From contig JABAKD010000023.1 in assembly GCA_012845835.1 (NCBI GenBank), positions 8,073,147-8,137,146 of the forward strand: a DNA stretch of 64,000 bases, in the 5' to 3' direction. The first letter of the stretch is position 1, and each line of letters opens with the position of its first letter. The DNA is from Undaria pinnatifida. Taxonomy: Eukaryota; Sar; Phaeophyceae; Laminariales; Alariaceae. Below, in pieces: positions 9,669-20,097 of this stretch. A model generated the notes under the pieces. That model saw only the letters and a program-made list of their open reading frames with translations. It did no database searches and had not been told where the DNA came from. A program made the position numbers and the translations under genes.

Positions 9669-10418
9669 TCATTCGCCTGCTGTTCGGAAGTCCACCTCGT
9701 GCGCAACCATTGCCCATTTGGAATACCGCCATTCTCGAAGTGTACCGTCCTGGTAAGGCCACTGAAAGAACCCAACCATTCCCTTCGGGGCCACTTCCAA
9801 CGAGCGCACCGTCGCCTGTTGGACTAGTGGATACCAGCACGCTCTCGTATCGGGGACCACCACCACCGCGTGCGCATGACACTCCGCCATGTGTTGTACG
9901 ACGTGTCCCACCATCACCGGGGGAGGGAAGCAGTACCCGAATGCCTGCTCTCCCGTACGTGGCAATCTAGAAACATCCTGCGCTAACACGTCTACCCCCA
10001 AAGATCCCGGACAGTCGTACTGTGAGAAGAACGGCAGCGTGTGGGAACTCCCCGGGATGCGTTGCGCCGATGCTGTAGACGCCATGAGGTCAATACTGAA
10101 CGGGCCCAGGGCTTCCCACACGATCCGAAAAGCTCTGGGGTGCAGTCGAATAATGGACTCACGCGAGGGTCGCGAGATAGCGTCAGCGATGCCGTTCGTT
10201 GCCATCGGAATCCATTTCAGTGTCAACATGAACCCATGCTCCACCTGCAAATCGAAACGTTGCACCAACAACGCGTGTGTTCCTGGATCCTTCGCTCTCC
10301 CTCTCTTGAACGCTCCTACTACCGACTGGTTGTCAACATCGACGAACACTTGAGCCCGTCTCAAAGCATCCGGGAATCGCGTGCAAAACAGCCGCAACAC
10401 GTAATACAACGCGTACAT
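9669..10418 (-). pseudogene. pol C-part: RNase H end and methyltransferase-like region
   Basis: 249 codons in the same frame as the RT part and separated from it by one TAG (10,446-10,448) plus nine sense codons. The RNase H elements are the KEMYAL helix with the catalytic Glu, VFVDVDNQSVV and the ADAISR ending. Downstream, IDLMAS..., FFSQYD and YCFPPP followed by VVVVPDTRACWYP line up in order with the degenerate Dam-like methyltransferase region found after RNase H in DIRS/PAT elements. FPPP stands where an active enzyme has N/D-PPY, so methylation activity is unlikely. Confidence 0.7.
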
Positions 10419-10445
10419 CTCCTTGCTGTTGATATGTTTAGATAT

Positions 10446-10448
10446 CTA
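10446..10448 (-). other. in-frame TAG in RNase H
   Basis: The frame reads ...FPQH-stop-ISKHINSKEM... with conserved RNase H sequence on both sides, so a single nonsense codon is the only break between the two pol pieces. Confidence 0.75.
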
Positions 10449-12020
10449 GTGCTGCGGGAATACGCCCCCCGCCCGAAACGGACCCGAGCCTGCCTTGACC
10501 TCCCCTCCCCACCCGATGGACGATGCGTCCGTCGACCCACAGATGACGGAGGCTGTGAAATGCCGTGCCCGTTGCCATGGTCCTTCATGAGAAGTGAGCG
10601 TAATACGCATCCACTGCTGAAACTCACTTACGAGGTCCGCATGGGAGTCGCGCGTCAGATCGATCCTGCTCGCCCCTGACCTCTCCAACTTCGACAACAC
10701 CGCAAACATGGCGTGAGTCCACAGGGAAGCCGGGTGAATGGCCACCGTCAAGCTCATACACTTGCCTGCAATATGTTCCAACGTCCGAAACGATAACTGT
10801 CCCTCCTCGAGGGCCGTCCGGAGCAGAGATTGGAGGTTTCCTAGCTTTTCTGCAGGGACCCGAAACGTGGCGGTTTCTGAGTCACAAAGCATGCCGAGGT
10901 ACCGCTGGATCCGTTTCGGTCGTAAGTCGCACTTCTTGACGGACAGGAAGTATCCACATAAAAACGACACTAACATCTCAACGTGGATGGTTTCCGCGGC
11001 CTCTAGCCATTGTTCTCGCTCCGGCCGTCCATACGTCAAGCTAAAGTTCCCCAACCACGAGTCGTCTTGGTACGCTAGGGCCGGGATTCCTTTCGACCGA
11101 AGGTATGCCACCCGCGCCTCACTCAAGCTATGGTACACGTACGGGCTTTCACAAAACCCGAAAGGTAAAGCACACCACACATAGTCTACTCCGCGGTATT
11201 CCAATCCAAATAGCGGCCATGAAGCCGGGTTCGACAAGATGTGGTGAAAAGCGGATGAATCGTCTAACCATCCTTGGAAGCAGCCCTCGGACGCGACATT
11301 AGCTACCCGTGCCACCGTATCCATCGTGAACCGGACCCGCTCACATCGCTGGTTCAATGGCCGGGCGTCGTAGATGAGACGTGGTATTGTTTCTTCCACC
11401 GACAGCGCTTGAATCAGTCGCGGCCGTACCGGCCCCGACGAGCCACGGACGTCAGACCACTTAACGACGCACCCACGCTCCACTAGGGAGTTCATCTCAG
11501 CGTCCACAAAGCTGGCGTGCGATGATGGAATACGGTTGGCGAACACTGCTCCCGGAAAACGCTTCACGTTGTACGGAAGCGCTCTCGATGGACCCCGGGA
11601 GGAATCAATGAGAAAGCCGTAGACGCTAACCCCGTCACGCAGATACGATATACGCTCGTCCCGGAGAGGGTGTCCCTCCAGGATAACTTCATCCCAAAAC
11701 GTTACGTGTTTCCCCACGAAGCCCGGCACAAACGCGCTCCCACCCGTGCCGGCATCCCACACCGGGGCATGCGACGGCAATCTTCTAAGCGCCCCTTGCA
11801 TCGGGTTCCGAACTACGTCTGCCCAAACTGGCAATGCAGGCGAGGGGTGGAGAAACGCCCCGGTGTCCACCCACCCGCGTTCGTCGGCGGAAAGGTGTGG
11901 CACCGGGGGTAGAATCGGTTGCACGCCCGCCTGGCGACGATCTAGATGCCGAAACCACTCGCGTCCACCTACCACCGGCATGAATACAGTACAAATCTGG
12001 ATGTCAATACACAGCATCAC
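10446..12020 (-). CDS. reverse transcriptase of DIRS1 with start of RNase H
   Basis: 524 codons. RT motifs are in order: LIYDARPLN (215-223), motif A LDDSSAFHH with Asp253, LPFGFCESPYVYH (285-297), motif C AYQDDSW with Asp319/Asp320, then CGYFLSVKKCDLRP and YLGMLCD for motifs D and E. The RNase H domain begins at STDASSIGWGG near residue 502 and is cut by TAG at 10,446-10,448. The DIRS-like features are SSAFHH in motif A and Q before DD. It makes cDNA from the element RNA, here presumably inactive because of the nonsense codon unless read through. Confidence 0.85.
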   Translation of the reverse strand: MMLCIDIQICTVFMPVVGGREWFRHLDRRQAGVQPILPPVPHLSADERGWVDTGAFLHPSPALPVWADVVRNPMQGALRRLPSHAPVWDAGTGGSAFVPGFVGKHVTFWDEVILEGHPLRDERISYLRDGVSVYGFLIDSSRGPSRALPYNVKRFPGAVFANRIPSSHASFVDAEMNSLVERGCVVKWSDVRGSSGPVRPRLIQALSVEETIPRLIYDARPLNQRCERVRFTMDTVARVANVASEGCFQGWLDDSSAFHHILSNPASWPLFGLEYRGVDYVWCALPFGFCESPYVYHSLSEARVAYLRSKGIPALAYQDDSWLGNFSLTYGRPEREQWLEAAETIHVEMLVSFLCGYFLSVKKCDLRPKRIQRYLGMLCDSETATFRVPAEKLGNLQSLLRTALEEGQLSFRTLEHIAGKCMSLTVAIHPASLWTHAMFAVLSKLERSGASRIDLTRDSHADLVSEFQQWMRITLTSHEGPWQRARHFTASVICGSTDASSIGWGGEVKAGSGPFRAGGVFPQH

Positions 12021-13299
12021 GCGTTAGAGATGGGGCAATAATTTTCACATGCCCCTGGTGTTGCTAAGCACCCAAGCGCACGTCGAAGTGATGCTGTGTG
12101 TCCAGCTAAGCCATCGAGAAAACCTGACGGTAGCACAGACACAAACAGCGCAACTCCGGGCCGCTCCTACCTACCAGTACCTAACCGCAAATTAGGATTT
12201 AACAAAGAAGGAACAAGCCACTACGAGTCACGCATGTGTCTGCGTTACTACCCGAAGGCAGCAGCAAGCATAAGCATTGTGTAAAGGGGAAACAGCACCG
12301 CTGCGCGAGCACGTATGCGCCCACGACAAGTGGCTAAGGTCAGACCATGTGGAAGAGAGATGACTCATATGTGACCGGCATCCATCTCTAGACTTTTTAA
12401 CCGTGGGCATACGAAAGGGTTATTCAAAGAGAGCCACGAACTGACAGACCGCCCCCCACACGGAGGTGACAGATCTCCAGTCGTCCGCGTATGTAACGTG
12501 TACCCACGTCCTCCTGTGTTGGAGCATCATGAGCGGGGACTAACATGCATTCAGAGGTCGTGGCCATTGTGTATATGTAGCGAACGACCCCGGAGTCCCA
12601 TGTTGGGGCGATCATAAGCGATAGTCAATACATATGGTGTCCACAATCTGGCTACCAGGGAGGGGCTTAGCGTCATTATACCGAAAACCCCGGGGAACCT
12701 CGCTCAAATATGCGCGCAGGATCCGTGACCGACACCTGCCGCGGTAGAGGTGCATCCATGATTTCTGGCGCTGCTCGTTAGAGTAGCTCAATAGCTTCCC
12801 CCCAAGACTGGTTTTGGGCGAACTCGAAGTGCAATCTGATGACGAAAACCCCAGGCCAATAGGAAATAATAATTTATGTTGCCCAGAAGTGCCACTTCTA
12901 TGACCGCCGACGTCAGCGTGATGTATATGTGGCGAGCGACCGCGAAGCCGTATTGCTACTTCTCAAGCGTAAATCAATATGCATACGGTGCCTATGGTCA
13001 ATGGATAATAAGAATTTATGTTGCCCCGAAGTGCCACGTCTATGGCTGCCGGCGTCAGCGTGGTGTATATGTGGCAAGCGACTGCGCTGCCCCGTATTTC
13101 TACTTCTCAAGCGGAAAACAATATGCATACGGTGCCAGTTCCGGTAGGAAGCTGAAGGAAATATACTGACCATTGTACATAGATCCATGACCAACCGCCC
13201 TGATACCCAGCATCGGTGTCCGATCGTTCTAAAGTACGAACCCATCCCTCATGATGCGTCGCTTTTGAAGCGATCTCCAACTTGTCTACGCTCATGTCC
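12021..13299. other. DIRS1 gag-pol spacer with two 142-bp direct repeats
   Basis: Two tandem copies start at 12,871 and 13,013 (AATTTATGTTGCCC) with a 142-bp period. The stretch 12,030-12,290 matches 39,430-39,690 in DIRS2, which lacks the rest. No gene of its own is seen. Confidence 0.6.
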
Positions 13300-14034
13300 C
13301 TACCAGCTCGACTGCTCTACCCCTCCGCGTTCAACACGCCCGGCTACCCTTCGCGAGGGAAAAGCCGGGATTAGGCACTTGGCCGCACGGTGAACGCCCC
13401 GCTTACAGTTACGGCATTCCGAAAAGGCACAATTCCTAAAGAAATGGTGGGGGTTCCGCCCCGCGTTTACACACTCGTTGCATCTGTTCCCCTGAGGATC
13501 AAGCTGGATGGCTGCCTGCTGTGCCTGCAACCGGGAGTTATAGTCGGCCCACTCTGTACTCGCTCGGGCCGACGGGGGGCCCGAAGGAGTAGCTGGGAAA
13601 ACGGGAAGGCTGCGACCGCCGCCTCCCCCGCGGCCCCCAACTGCGGCCCGGCCCCTAAGCCCTCCCGCGCCGGCTGGCCCGCGGCCGTTGCGCGCCTTCC
13701 CGCGCGGAGCCCTGACATTCGAGGGCTGCTGGGCTGGTGATGCACCCCACGCACTCGCCGTGGCGTACATCCCCGCCGGAGGGTGTACACCCATACCAAA
13801 CGGTGGGGGGCCCGGAGATGGGGCCGTCGACATGTAGCCGTAATTCGGTGACGATGGGCTGTACGCAGCTGCTCCCCTCCGGGTCCTAGTCCCCCCTCCA
13901 ACCACCCCAAAGCCAGCGCCGGCGACTGCTTTGGTGCGCCCGCTCGCCTTGAAGATGGCTTTCAAGGCAGCCTGGTCGCTATCGAGGGTCTCCTTAGATA
14001 CCCCCCGAGCATTCGGGAGGAGCTTAGTGAACAC
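13300..14034 (-). CDS. Gag-like protein of DIRS1, C-terminal part with zinc knuckles
   Basis: 244 codons. Residues 40-165 are a Gly/Pro/Ala/Arg-rich low-complexity region. Near the C-terminus are CNECVNAG...HHFFRNC (CX2C...HX4C) and CRNCKRGVHRAAKC, an exact CX2CX4HX4C knuckle typical of retroelement nucleocapsid. It would package element RNA. Coding sequence continues upstream in another frame (14,190-14,070, product starting MNSWFAFERARQ) and joins through a run of eight G at about 14,068-14,075, so a single-base slip at the G run explains the break. Confidence 0.7.
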   Translation of the reverse strand: MFTKLLPNARGVSKETLDSDQAALKAIFKASGRTKAVAGAGFGVVGGGTRTRRGAAAYSPSSPNYGYMSTAPSPGPPPFGMGVHPPAGMYATASAWGASPAQQPSNVRAPRGKARNGRGPAGAGGLRGRAAVGGRGGGGGRSLPVFPATPSGPPSARASTEWADYNSRLQAQQAAIQLDPQGNRCNECVNAGRNPHHFFRNCAFSECRNCKRGVHRAAKCLIPAFPSRRVAGRVERGGVEQSSW

Positions 14035-14067
14035 CCTGAGGACGTGATAAGGGTCCTACCCCCCCCG

Positions 14068-14192
14068 GATAAGCTCGTTGCCACGAAACAGCGTTTTGTC
14101 GAGCACGGCGCGTTCTGACGCGAGGTTCAGGGCGATTGTCTTCGACACGATGTCCTGTCTTGCGCGCTCAAATGCGAACCATGAATTCATCC
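14068..14192 (-). pseudogene. Gag middle segment upstream of the G-run frameshift
   Basis: Frame starting MNSWFAFERARQ and running through LNLASERAVLDKTLF to GG-stop at the G run. Its protein-like composition and position directly before the zinc-knuckle frame mark it as gag. Just upstream (14,200-14,260) is a block, GTTAACCCGC with pyrimidines and then GCTGCGAG on the minus strand, that recurs at 41,835-41,870 and near 40,058. Confidence 0.5.
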
Positions 14193-14259
14193 CCTTCTCG
14201 TTCCCAGGACGTCAAGTGCTCGCAGCAAAAGCGGGTTAACCTGTCGCGTCGTAACACCC

Positions 14260-17200
14260 GCCTATCAACCGTAACCCACGCGCGTCGGCGGGGAGGCGAG
14301 GGAGCAGCGGTATCGGTAATCGTGGAGATATATGTCATATCGAGTGCAGTGACCGGAATATCCACGAGCCCGAGCTGTGCAACCCCCCGCAACGAGCAAC
14401 ACACCCCGTTGCTTCCAATAAACACACGTCAGCACAAAACCAAATTTTTCCCGTAACGCGCGGTATAGCGGCCACAGAGCTGGCCCCTGCCCGTTATATT
14501 CTCAACCCAAGGGTCAGCATAGACCATAACTGCCGCCGTAAACCACCGTGTGCCCCCGCGAATGGTACGACAAACACCTCTGGTCCCGCCGGGCCAGCGA
14601 TAGTGCTGTATCAGCCGCAACCCACCGGCTATGCGCGAGATAACAGCTCAATCGTGCCGATATCCTCGAAGCAAATGCCACTTGTACCGTAGTATCGAGA
14701 TCAGCCACACCCATGCTACCCACACTGCCATGCCTGTGGGGGCGATACATCACCGTTGATGAGCGAAGCGACGCCACTCGTGTTGCAGTAATATCGGCGA
14801 GCGGCCTAACTCGTCAGTCGTCCAAGATATATAAATATTGTAGATTAAATAAGATGTCCATCAGTCATGAGCAGCCGGAGGAATAGCCACGCTGATGCAT
14901 GCTGGCGCCGCCACTCATCCACGCGATCAGAAGATTGAACGCGAAAGCCTTACTGGATGATCCTACGGTGACGGCCGGAGCGGTCATTAGCCGCGAAAAG
15001 CCAAGCAAAGCAACTATGGTGCCGCTGTATTATAGCATGGTATTGAGCCGCCTGGTGCAACCCTGAAGCAGAAGCATACTGGCACCACCACGCATCCACG
15101 GCGATCCCAAAACCTGAACGCGAAGGCCCTGTTGGACAACACGGCGGTGTCAACTAGGGCAGCAATCAACCGCGAGCAGCCACGCGAAAGCATATCTGGC
15201 GCGGCTGTGTATTACCCCGTGGTATATCACCCGCGGTCAGTATATGGCGCCCTTGTATATCACTCGCGTTGAGCGGCAGGGCGAATAACAAAGCGAAAGC
15301 GTACTGAGGCTGCCGCGCATCGACAGCGATCAGAACACTACCACCCCCGAAAACCCTGCCGGGCGACACGACGGTGTCGACGAGCGCGGTGATTGGTCGC
15401 GAGCAGCAAAGCAAAACACCGATAGAGCAAATGTATATGAACCTCGCGTTGAGCGGCGGGGCGACCAGCAAACCGGCAGTATACTTGCGCAAGCATGCAG
15501 CAACCGCGATGAGAAGGCTGAAGGTAAACGCCCGACTGGACGACACGGCGGTGTCGACTGGAGTTATCCGTCGAGAGCACGAAAGGTAAAGCATATATGA
15601 CGCAGCTGCACATCAACATCGCGGTATATCCCACGCGATCTGCCGGTGAACGCCTATCTGGCAAGACTTTGCAAAGAGAAAGCACCACCGACCCAGCCGT
15701 ATACTAATTCGGCGTAGCAGGGCGCCCGGTCCAGCGAAAGCCTAGACTTCCGCCGCGATCAGAAAGCCGAACGCGAGGAAGTCCCTAGGTAGACCACGCG
15801 GCGGTGTCGATCAGGGCGGTAATCAGCCGCGAGCCGTCAAGCGAAAGCATATATGGCTCAGCTGTGTATCAACATCGCTTTAAGCAGCAGGAGCAACCGC
15901 AGAACGGCAGCATGTTGGCGCATTCACGCAACAACTGCGGGCAAAGAACTGAACCCGAAAAACTCTGCTGAACGACACGGCTGTGTCGGCCAGAGCGGTA
16001 ATCAACCGCGAACAGCCAAGCAAACGCCTATATGATGCAACAGCAGTATACAAACGTGGTGTTGAACCTCGACCAGAGGTGTGAACAGCCGCGCGCAGCA
16101 AATCAAAAGCGCCTCCGTTGCAGAGGGAATGTACCACAAACACAGTTGTCTGTCGGTCATGAGCAGCAGGGCGCACGGCAAACAAAAGCATGCTGGAGCA
16201 GCCATCCGGCGACCGCGATCCGAAAATTGAACGCAGAGTAATCCCTGCTAGACCACGCAGCGGTGTCCACCGGATCGGTAATCAGGCGCGAGCTGAAAGG
16301 CGAAAGCATATTTGGCGCAGCCGTATCTCAACGTCGCGTTGGGCAGCAGGTCCAATAGTATATGTATAACGCGGCTGTGCAACAGCATCGCATTGAGCCT
16401 CGACCAGAGGGGAGATCAGCGGCGCGCAGCAAAGCGAAAGCGTATAGACTATGTTGCAACCCGAAGATGCAACAGCGAGTAGCAAAGCAGAGCATATCTG
16501 ACGCAGCTGTATCTTAGCAAGGCATTGGACGACCAGAGAGGTGCTCAGCCGCCCGCAGCAAAGCAAAAGCGTATACGTTGCACAGTAAACTTACAACAGA
16601 CACAGCTGTGTATAGGTCATGGTGGCCAAGAAACGTATGTATGAGCTGTATAACAGCATGACGTTGAGCCTGAACCGAGGGCTGACCAGCCGCACGCAGC
16701 ACAGCAAAAGCCTATACGTTGCAACGCGAACATACCACAACGAGCAGCGAAGCAAAACATATATGACGCAGCTGTATATCAACCCCGCGTTGACGCTCGA
16801 CCAGAGGGGTGATCAGCCGCGCGCAGTAAAGCGAAAGCGTATACGTTGCAAAACGAACCTACAACAGACACTGCTGTATATCGGCAATGAACAGCGAAGC
16901 GACAGCATATATAGCGCAGCTGTATACCGGCGTTGCGTTGAGCAGCGGGTCCAACAGTAACTGTATAATGCGGCTGTACAAGAGCATCGCGGTGAGTCTC
17001 GACCAGAAGGTTGATCAGCCGCGCGCCGCAAAGCAAACGCGTACACGTTGCAAACGAAAATGCAACCGCGAGTAGCAAAGCAAAGCATATATGACGCAGC
17101 TGTATATTAGCATCGCGTTGAGCCTCGACCAGAAGAGTGATCAGCCGCGCACAGCAACGCAAAAGTGTATACATCGCAAAGCAAACATACAACAGACCCA

Positions 17201-18180
17201 GCCGTATGTCGGACATGAGCAGCAGATCGAAAGCGTATATGGCGCAGGTGTATATCACCGTCACAAAACATCTATGATGCAGCTGTACATCAGGCTCGCG
17301 TTGAACCGCAGGTTCAACAGTAAATGTATAACGCGGCTGTACAACATGTTCGCGTTGAGCCTCGACCAGAGGTGTGATCCGCCACGCGCAGCAAAGCAAA
17401 AGCGTATACGGTGCAAAGCGAACATGCAACAGCGAGTAGCAAATCGAAAGGAATATATGACGCAGCTGTATATCAGCATCGCGTTGAGCCGCGACCGGAG
17501 AGGTGATCAGCCGCGCGCAGCGAAGCGAAAGCGTATACGTTGCAAAACGAACCAACCACAGACACAGTTGTATCCAGAGGGGTAATCGGTCGCGCGCAGC
17601 AAAGCCAAAACGTATACGTTGCGAAGTGCACACACCCCAGACCCAACTGTATATCGGTCATGAGCAGCCAAGGAAAACATATATGGCGCAGCTGTAAATC
17701 GCCATCCCCAGAGCATATATGACGCGGCTGTATACCAGCATCGTTTCGAGCCTCGACCAGAGGGTTGATCGGCCGCGCGGAACAAAACAGCAGCATATAG
17801 TCTATGGCGCAGGTACATATCAGCATCGCGTTGATTACCAGGGCAAGCGGAAAACGGGAGCCTACTGGCACAGCTACGCCCCAACTGCGATCAGAAAGCA
17901 GGACGTCAAACCCCCGCTGGACCGTACAGCGATGTCGATCAGACCCGTAAGCCACCGCCAGCAACAAAGCAAAAGCATTTATCGCGCACTGTATATTGAC
18001 CTCGCGTTGAGCAGCCGGGCGGACTGCAAAGCGAAAGGATACGAGCGAAAACCTGAATCGCAAACTACCCTTTTTTCGATACATACGAATGTGGGACTCA
18101 TACCGCAGCCCCTGGTGAGTTTCGAGTAAGTTTCGAGATCATGCACGAAGGGCAGCATATGTATTCATGATGGGGCTACC
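14260..18180. repeat. degenerate hairpin satellite, array 1 (inside DIRS1)
   Basis: Hundreds of related short modules: GCAGCTGTATATCA, GCAAAGCGAAAGCATAT, CGACACGGCGGTGTCG, CGCGTTGAGC. Spacing is about 60-140 bp, with alternating module types and much divergence. The same modules, better preserved, form array 2 (42.5-48.5 kb). Both strands have accidental frames up to 284 codons (16,779-17,633 minus) made of the repeated peptide. These are not genes. Confidence 0.8.
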
Positions 18181-18300
18181 CAATTCACTGCTGTACATAT
18201 TTGGATGAAGAACACGGCATGAGAGCTTCGGGCACGTAACCAATACGTACCATCAAAATAAAGGAGTTACTCGACCCACAGCTTGTACAGCAAGACGTAA

Positions 18301-18610
18301 TATCTCCGGATACATAACGTACAAGTACCATGGTTGGGACTGCAGCTGGTGCTTGAACTGGATGCGGTGGCGTGTTAGCTTCGGATACGTATCGTAGGTT
18401 TTGGGTGAGGAGCACGGCATGGAATTATCTGATACGCAACGCACATGTACGGTAACGTAGTATCTCCGGATAGGTAACGTACCAGTACCATGGTTGGGAC
18501 TGCAGCTGGTGCTTGAACAAAATGCAGCGGCTCATTAGCTTCGGATACGTATCGGATATTTAGGTGAGGAGTATGGCATGGAATTATTTTTGATACGTAA
18601 CTTACCAGTA
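18301..18610. repeat. two 160-bp direct repeats at the satellite edge
   Basis: Units start TATCTCCGGATA at 18,301 and 18,461, with a partial third unit before them. The stretch 18,600-18,660 (CACTTAGGTGAAGTGTAAAG) matches about 48,670 and 49,055 in DIRS2, showing that the two elements share this side of the satellite as well. Confidence 0.6.
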
Positions 18611-19036
18611 CCATGGCTGGTACTTCTGATGGCACTTAGGTGAAGTGTAAAGCGCGATAACTTCGGGAGCGTGACAAACAATACGATCGGGCGGCACTGC
18701 TGTTCATTTGAAAACGAAACATGATGAAAAATCGGTTGTTTATGAAATCGGCCCGCATCATGTGTTCAAGCGGCAACTGGTACGTTGTATCCTGGGACTG
18801 ACCGTCGTAGCTGGGTCAGGGTGCCGGGTCGCCCGTAACTCACGCCTCTTAGGCCTCACCCGTGGGTTGGTAGTGGGCCTAAATGCATAGATGCTGTCGT
18901 CTATATATTCTGTCCTCTACAAGTTGCCCTGTCCGAGGTATCCTCAGCTGACTAAAACCAACTACGCCCTTTTGTGCCCCTTCACCGCTCGCGTACCAAC
19001 CCAAACCCGCATCCATACGCCCTGGTGCCCTCACAT

Positions 19037-19855
19037 CTAGCCTCGGTAAATCATGTGCCCCAAGACCGCTTTTCTCACCTCGTGACGAGCGCGTGGCGAT
19101 GTCAGGAGGTCGACGAAATCCGCGTTGTCCTTGCTACTAGGGTTGCTCTTGAAAACACTCGCTGGCTCCTCCTCCGCAGCGCTCACGGACGCCTCTCCGA
19201 TGGTGCTAGGTAATTGTCCCGCATCTTCTGCCACTCCGTTTCCTCTCAGCTCCGACGCTGCTTCCCCCGCAACCACCCCCTGCTGCGGTGTTCCGCTGTC
19301 CACGGCCGCGGCGGTGAACCCTGTTAAGCCCTCCGGGGCGGGGAGGACAACACACCCATTGGACTGCCTGAGGAGCCCGCTGGCTAGAGATACCCTCACG
19401 GCGTATTCAGCGATACCCGAGAAGGCGAGCCTATTCCGGAATGCCGAGGAACCATCGGTTGCATTGCGGATTTCCTCCGCTTGTCGGAGCACATCCAGGA
19501 AATTGGGCATGCCCGGTGCCGGCGGCAACGTCGTCTTCACCAATGCATTCAGGCGGAAGACCAACTGTGTTGGTGAGCCGGCATCACAGGCCGTGCCATC
19601 TGCGGTCCAGGCACCGGAGGCCTCACACACGGTACCCGCTCCCAGACTGCCCTAGGCTACGCATGGCAGGTCCTCGAACCTGGTAGTGGAGGGGACGAGA
19701 GTAGCCGAAGCCCAGTCCGGTCGAGATTCGGGCGGGGCTACCGCGGTCGGTGCTGCTCGCGGAGCTGACGTGGTCACTGGTGAAGTGGCCGCTGCCCCCG
19801 TCTGCCGAGGCCGCCCCCTGGCCGCCGACCGAGCCGTGCGCGTCGACGAGGACAT
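19037..19855 (-). pseudogene. Gag N-terminal part of DIRS1, with in-frame TAG
   Basis: Starts about 10 bp downstream of A1, where gag of a DIRS element should begin. 67 codons (Ser/Thr/Ala/Arg-rich), one TAG (19,652-19,654), then 197 more codons in the same frame with protein-like content (LVFRLNALVKTTLPP, FLDVLRQAEEIRN, DFVDLLTSPRARHEV). No zinc knuckle is present. That lies 5 kb away at 13.3 kb, so the satellite splits the gene. The match to gag rests on position and orientation, not on a recognised family. Confidence 0.55.
19073..19084 (-). promoter_or_regulatory. candidate 5' splice site at the end of gag N-part
   Basis: On the minus strand CACGAG|GTGAGAAAA, with the junction at 19,079/19,078, fits the GTRAGT-type donor consensus. 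The preceding codons are still in the gag frame (...RARHE). With an acceptor near 14,190-14,235, the satellite would be removed as an intron of about 4.9 kb. Confidence 0.3.
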
Positions 19856-19865
19856 AGCTTAACAA

Positions 19866-20017
19866 TGCTCAGATAATGTATCGTCCCCTTTATTTTTCTC
19901 GCTTTTGGTCCGGTGACGAAGACAATGCGTCAGAAGGGCGATATCATACTCCGTTCATTATCGGGTGTCAAATCATGGAATCATGTCTGATTCGATTTTA
20001 TTTGCTCTCCGATTTTA
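19866..20017 (-). repeat. split direct repeat A1 of DIRS1
   Basis: The outer 5' end of the element. Matches A2 (7,503-7,655). The flank continues GTGGGGAGTTTCCT, which shares GGGGAGTTTCCT (20,020-20,031) with the left flank at 7,292-7,303. Confidence 0.8.
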
Positions 20018-20097
20018 GTGGGGAGTTTCCTTAAGAAGAGTGTCGTTAAAGCGGGGACGACTGTACTAGACAAAAAAAAAGAAAAAATCGCAAAAAG

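Larger units (their letters stand above)
7302..20017 (-). mobile_element. DIRS1: DIRS/Ngaro-like tyrosine-recombinase retrotransposon
   Basis: In minus-strand order: A1 (20,017-19,866), gag N-part, satellite, gag C-part with zinc knuckles, RT-RNase H and a methyltransferase-like region, tyrosine recombinase, B1, A2, B2. The A1...B1-A2-B2 split direct repeats and a YR in place of a DDE integrase define PAT/Ngaro-type DIRS elements. At 12.7 kb it is far longer than usual for these families, because of about 4 kb of satellite. The element is damaged: in-frame TAG in gag and in pol, a frameshift at a G run in gag, and a triplication in the YR. Confidence 0.8.
6327..20063. mobile_element. older TA-flanked inverted-repeat DNA element containing DIRS1
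   Basis: The left end, TA|CAGTCGACCCCGCTTTAA (TA 6,325-6,326), is the inverted counterpart of the right end TTAAAGCGGGGACGACTG|TA (TA 20,064-20,065). CAGT-type ends with TA duplication suit a Tc1/mariner-pogo relative. Extra partial copies of the terminus lie at 6,367-6,384 and about 6,838-6,860. No transposase frame is recognised in 6,385-7,290, so it is probably a non-autonomous relic, later hit by DIRS1. Confidence 0.45.

Noticed and set aside
16779..17633. 284-codon minus frame rich in Cys and Leu
   Set aside because: Lies wholly within satellite array 1. The apparent transmembrane-like composition is a by-product of the module sequence.
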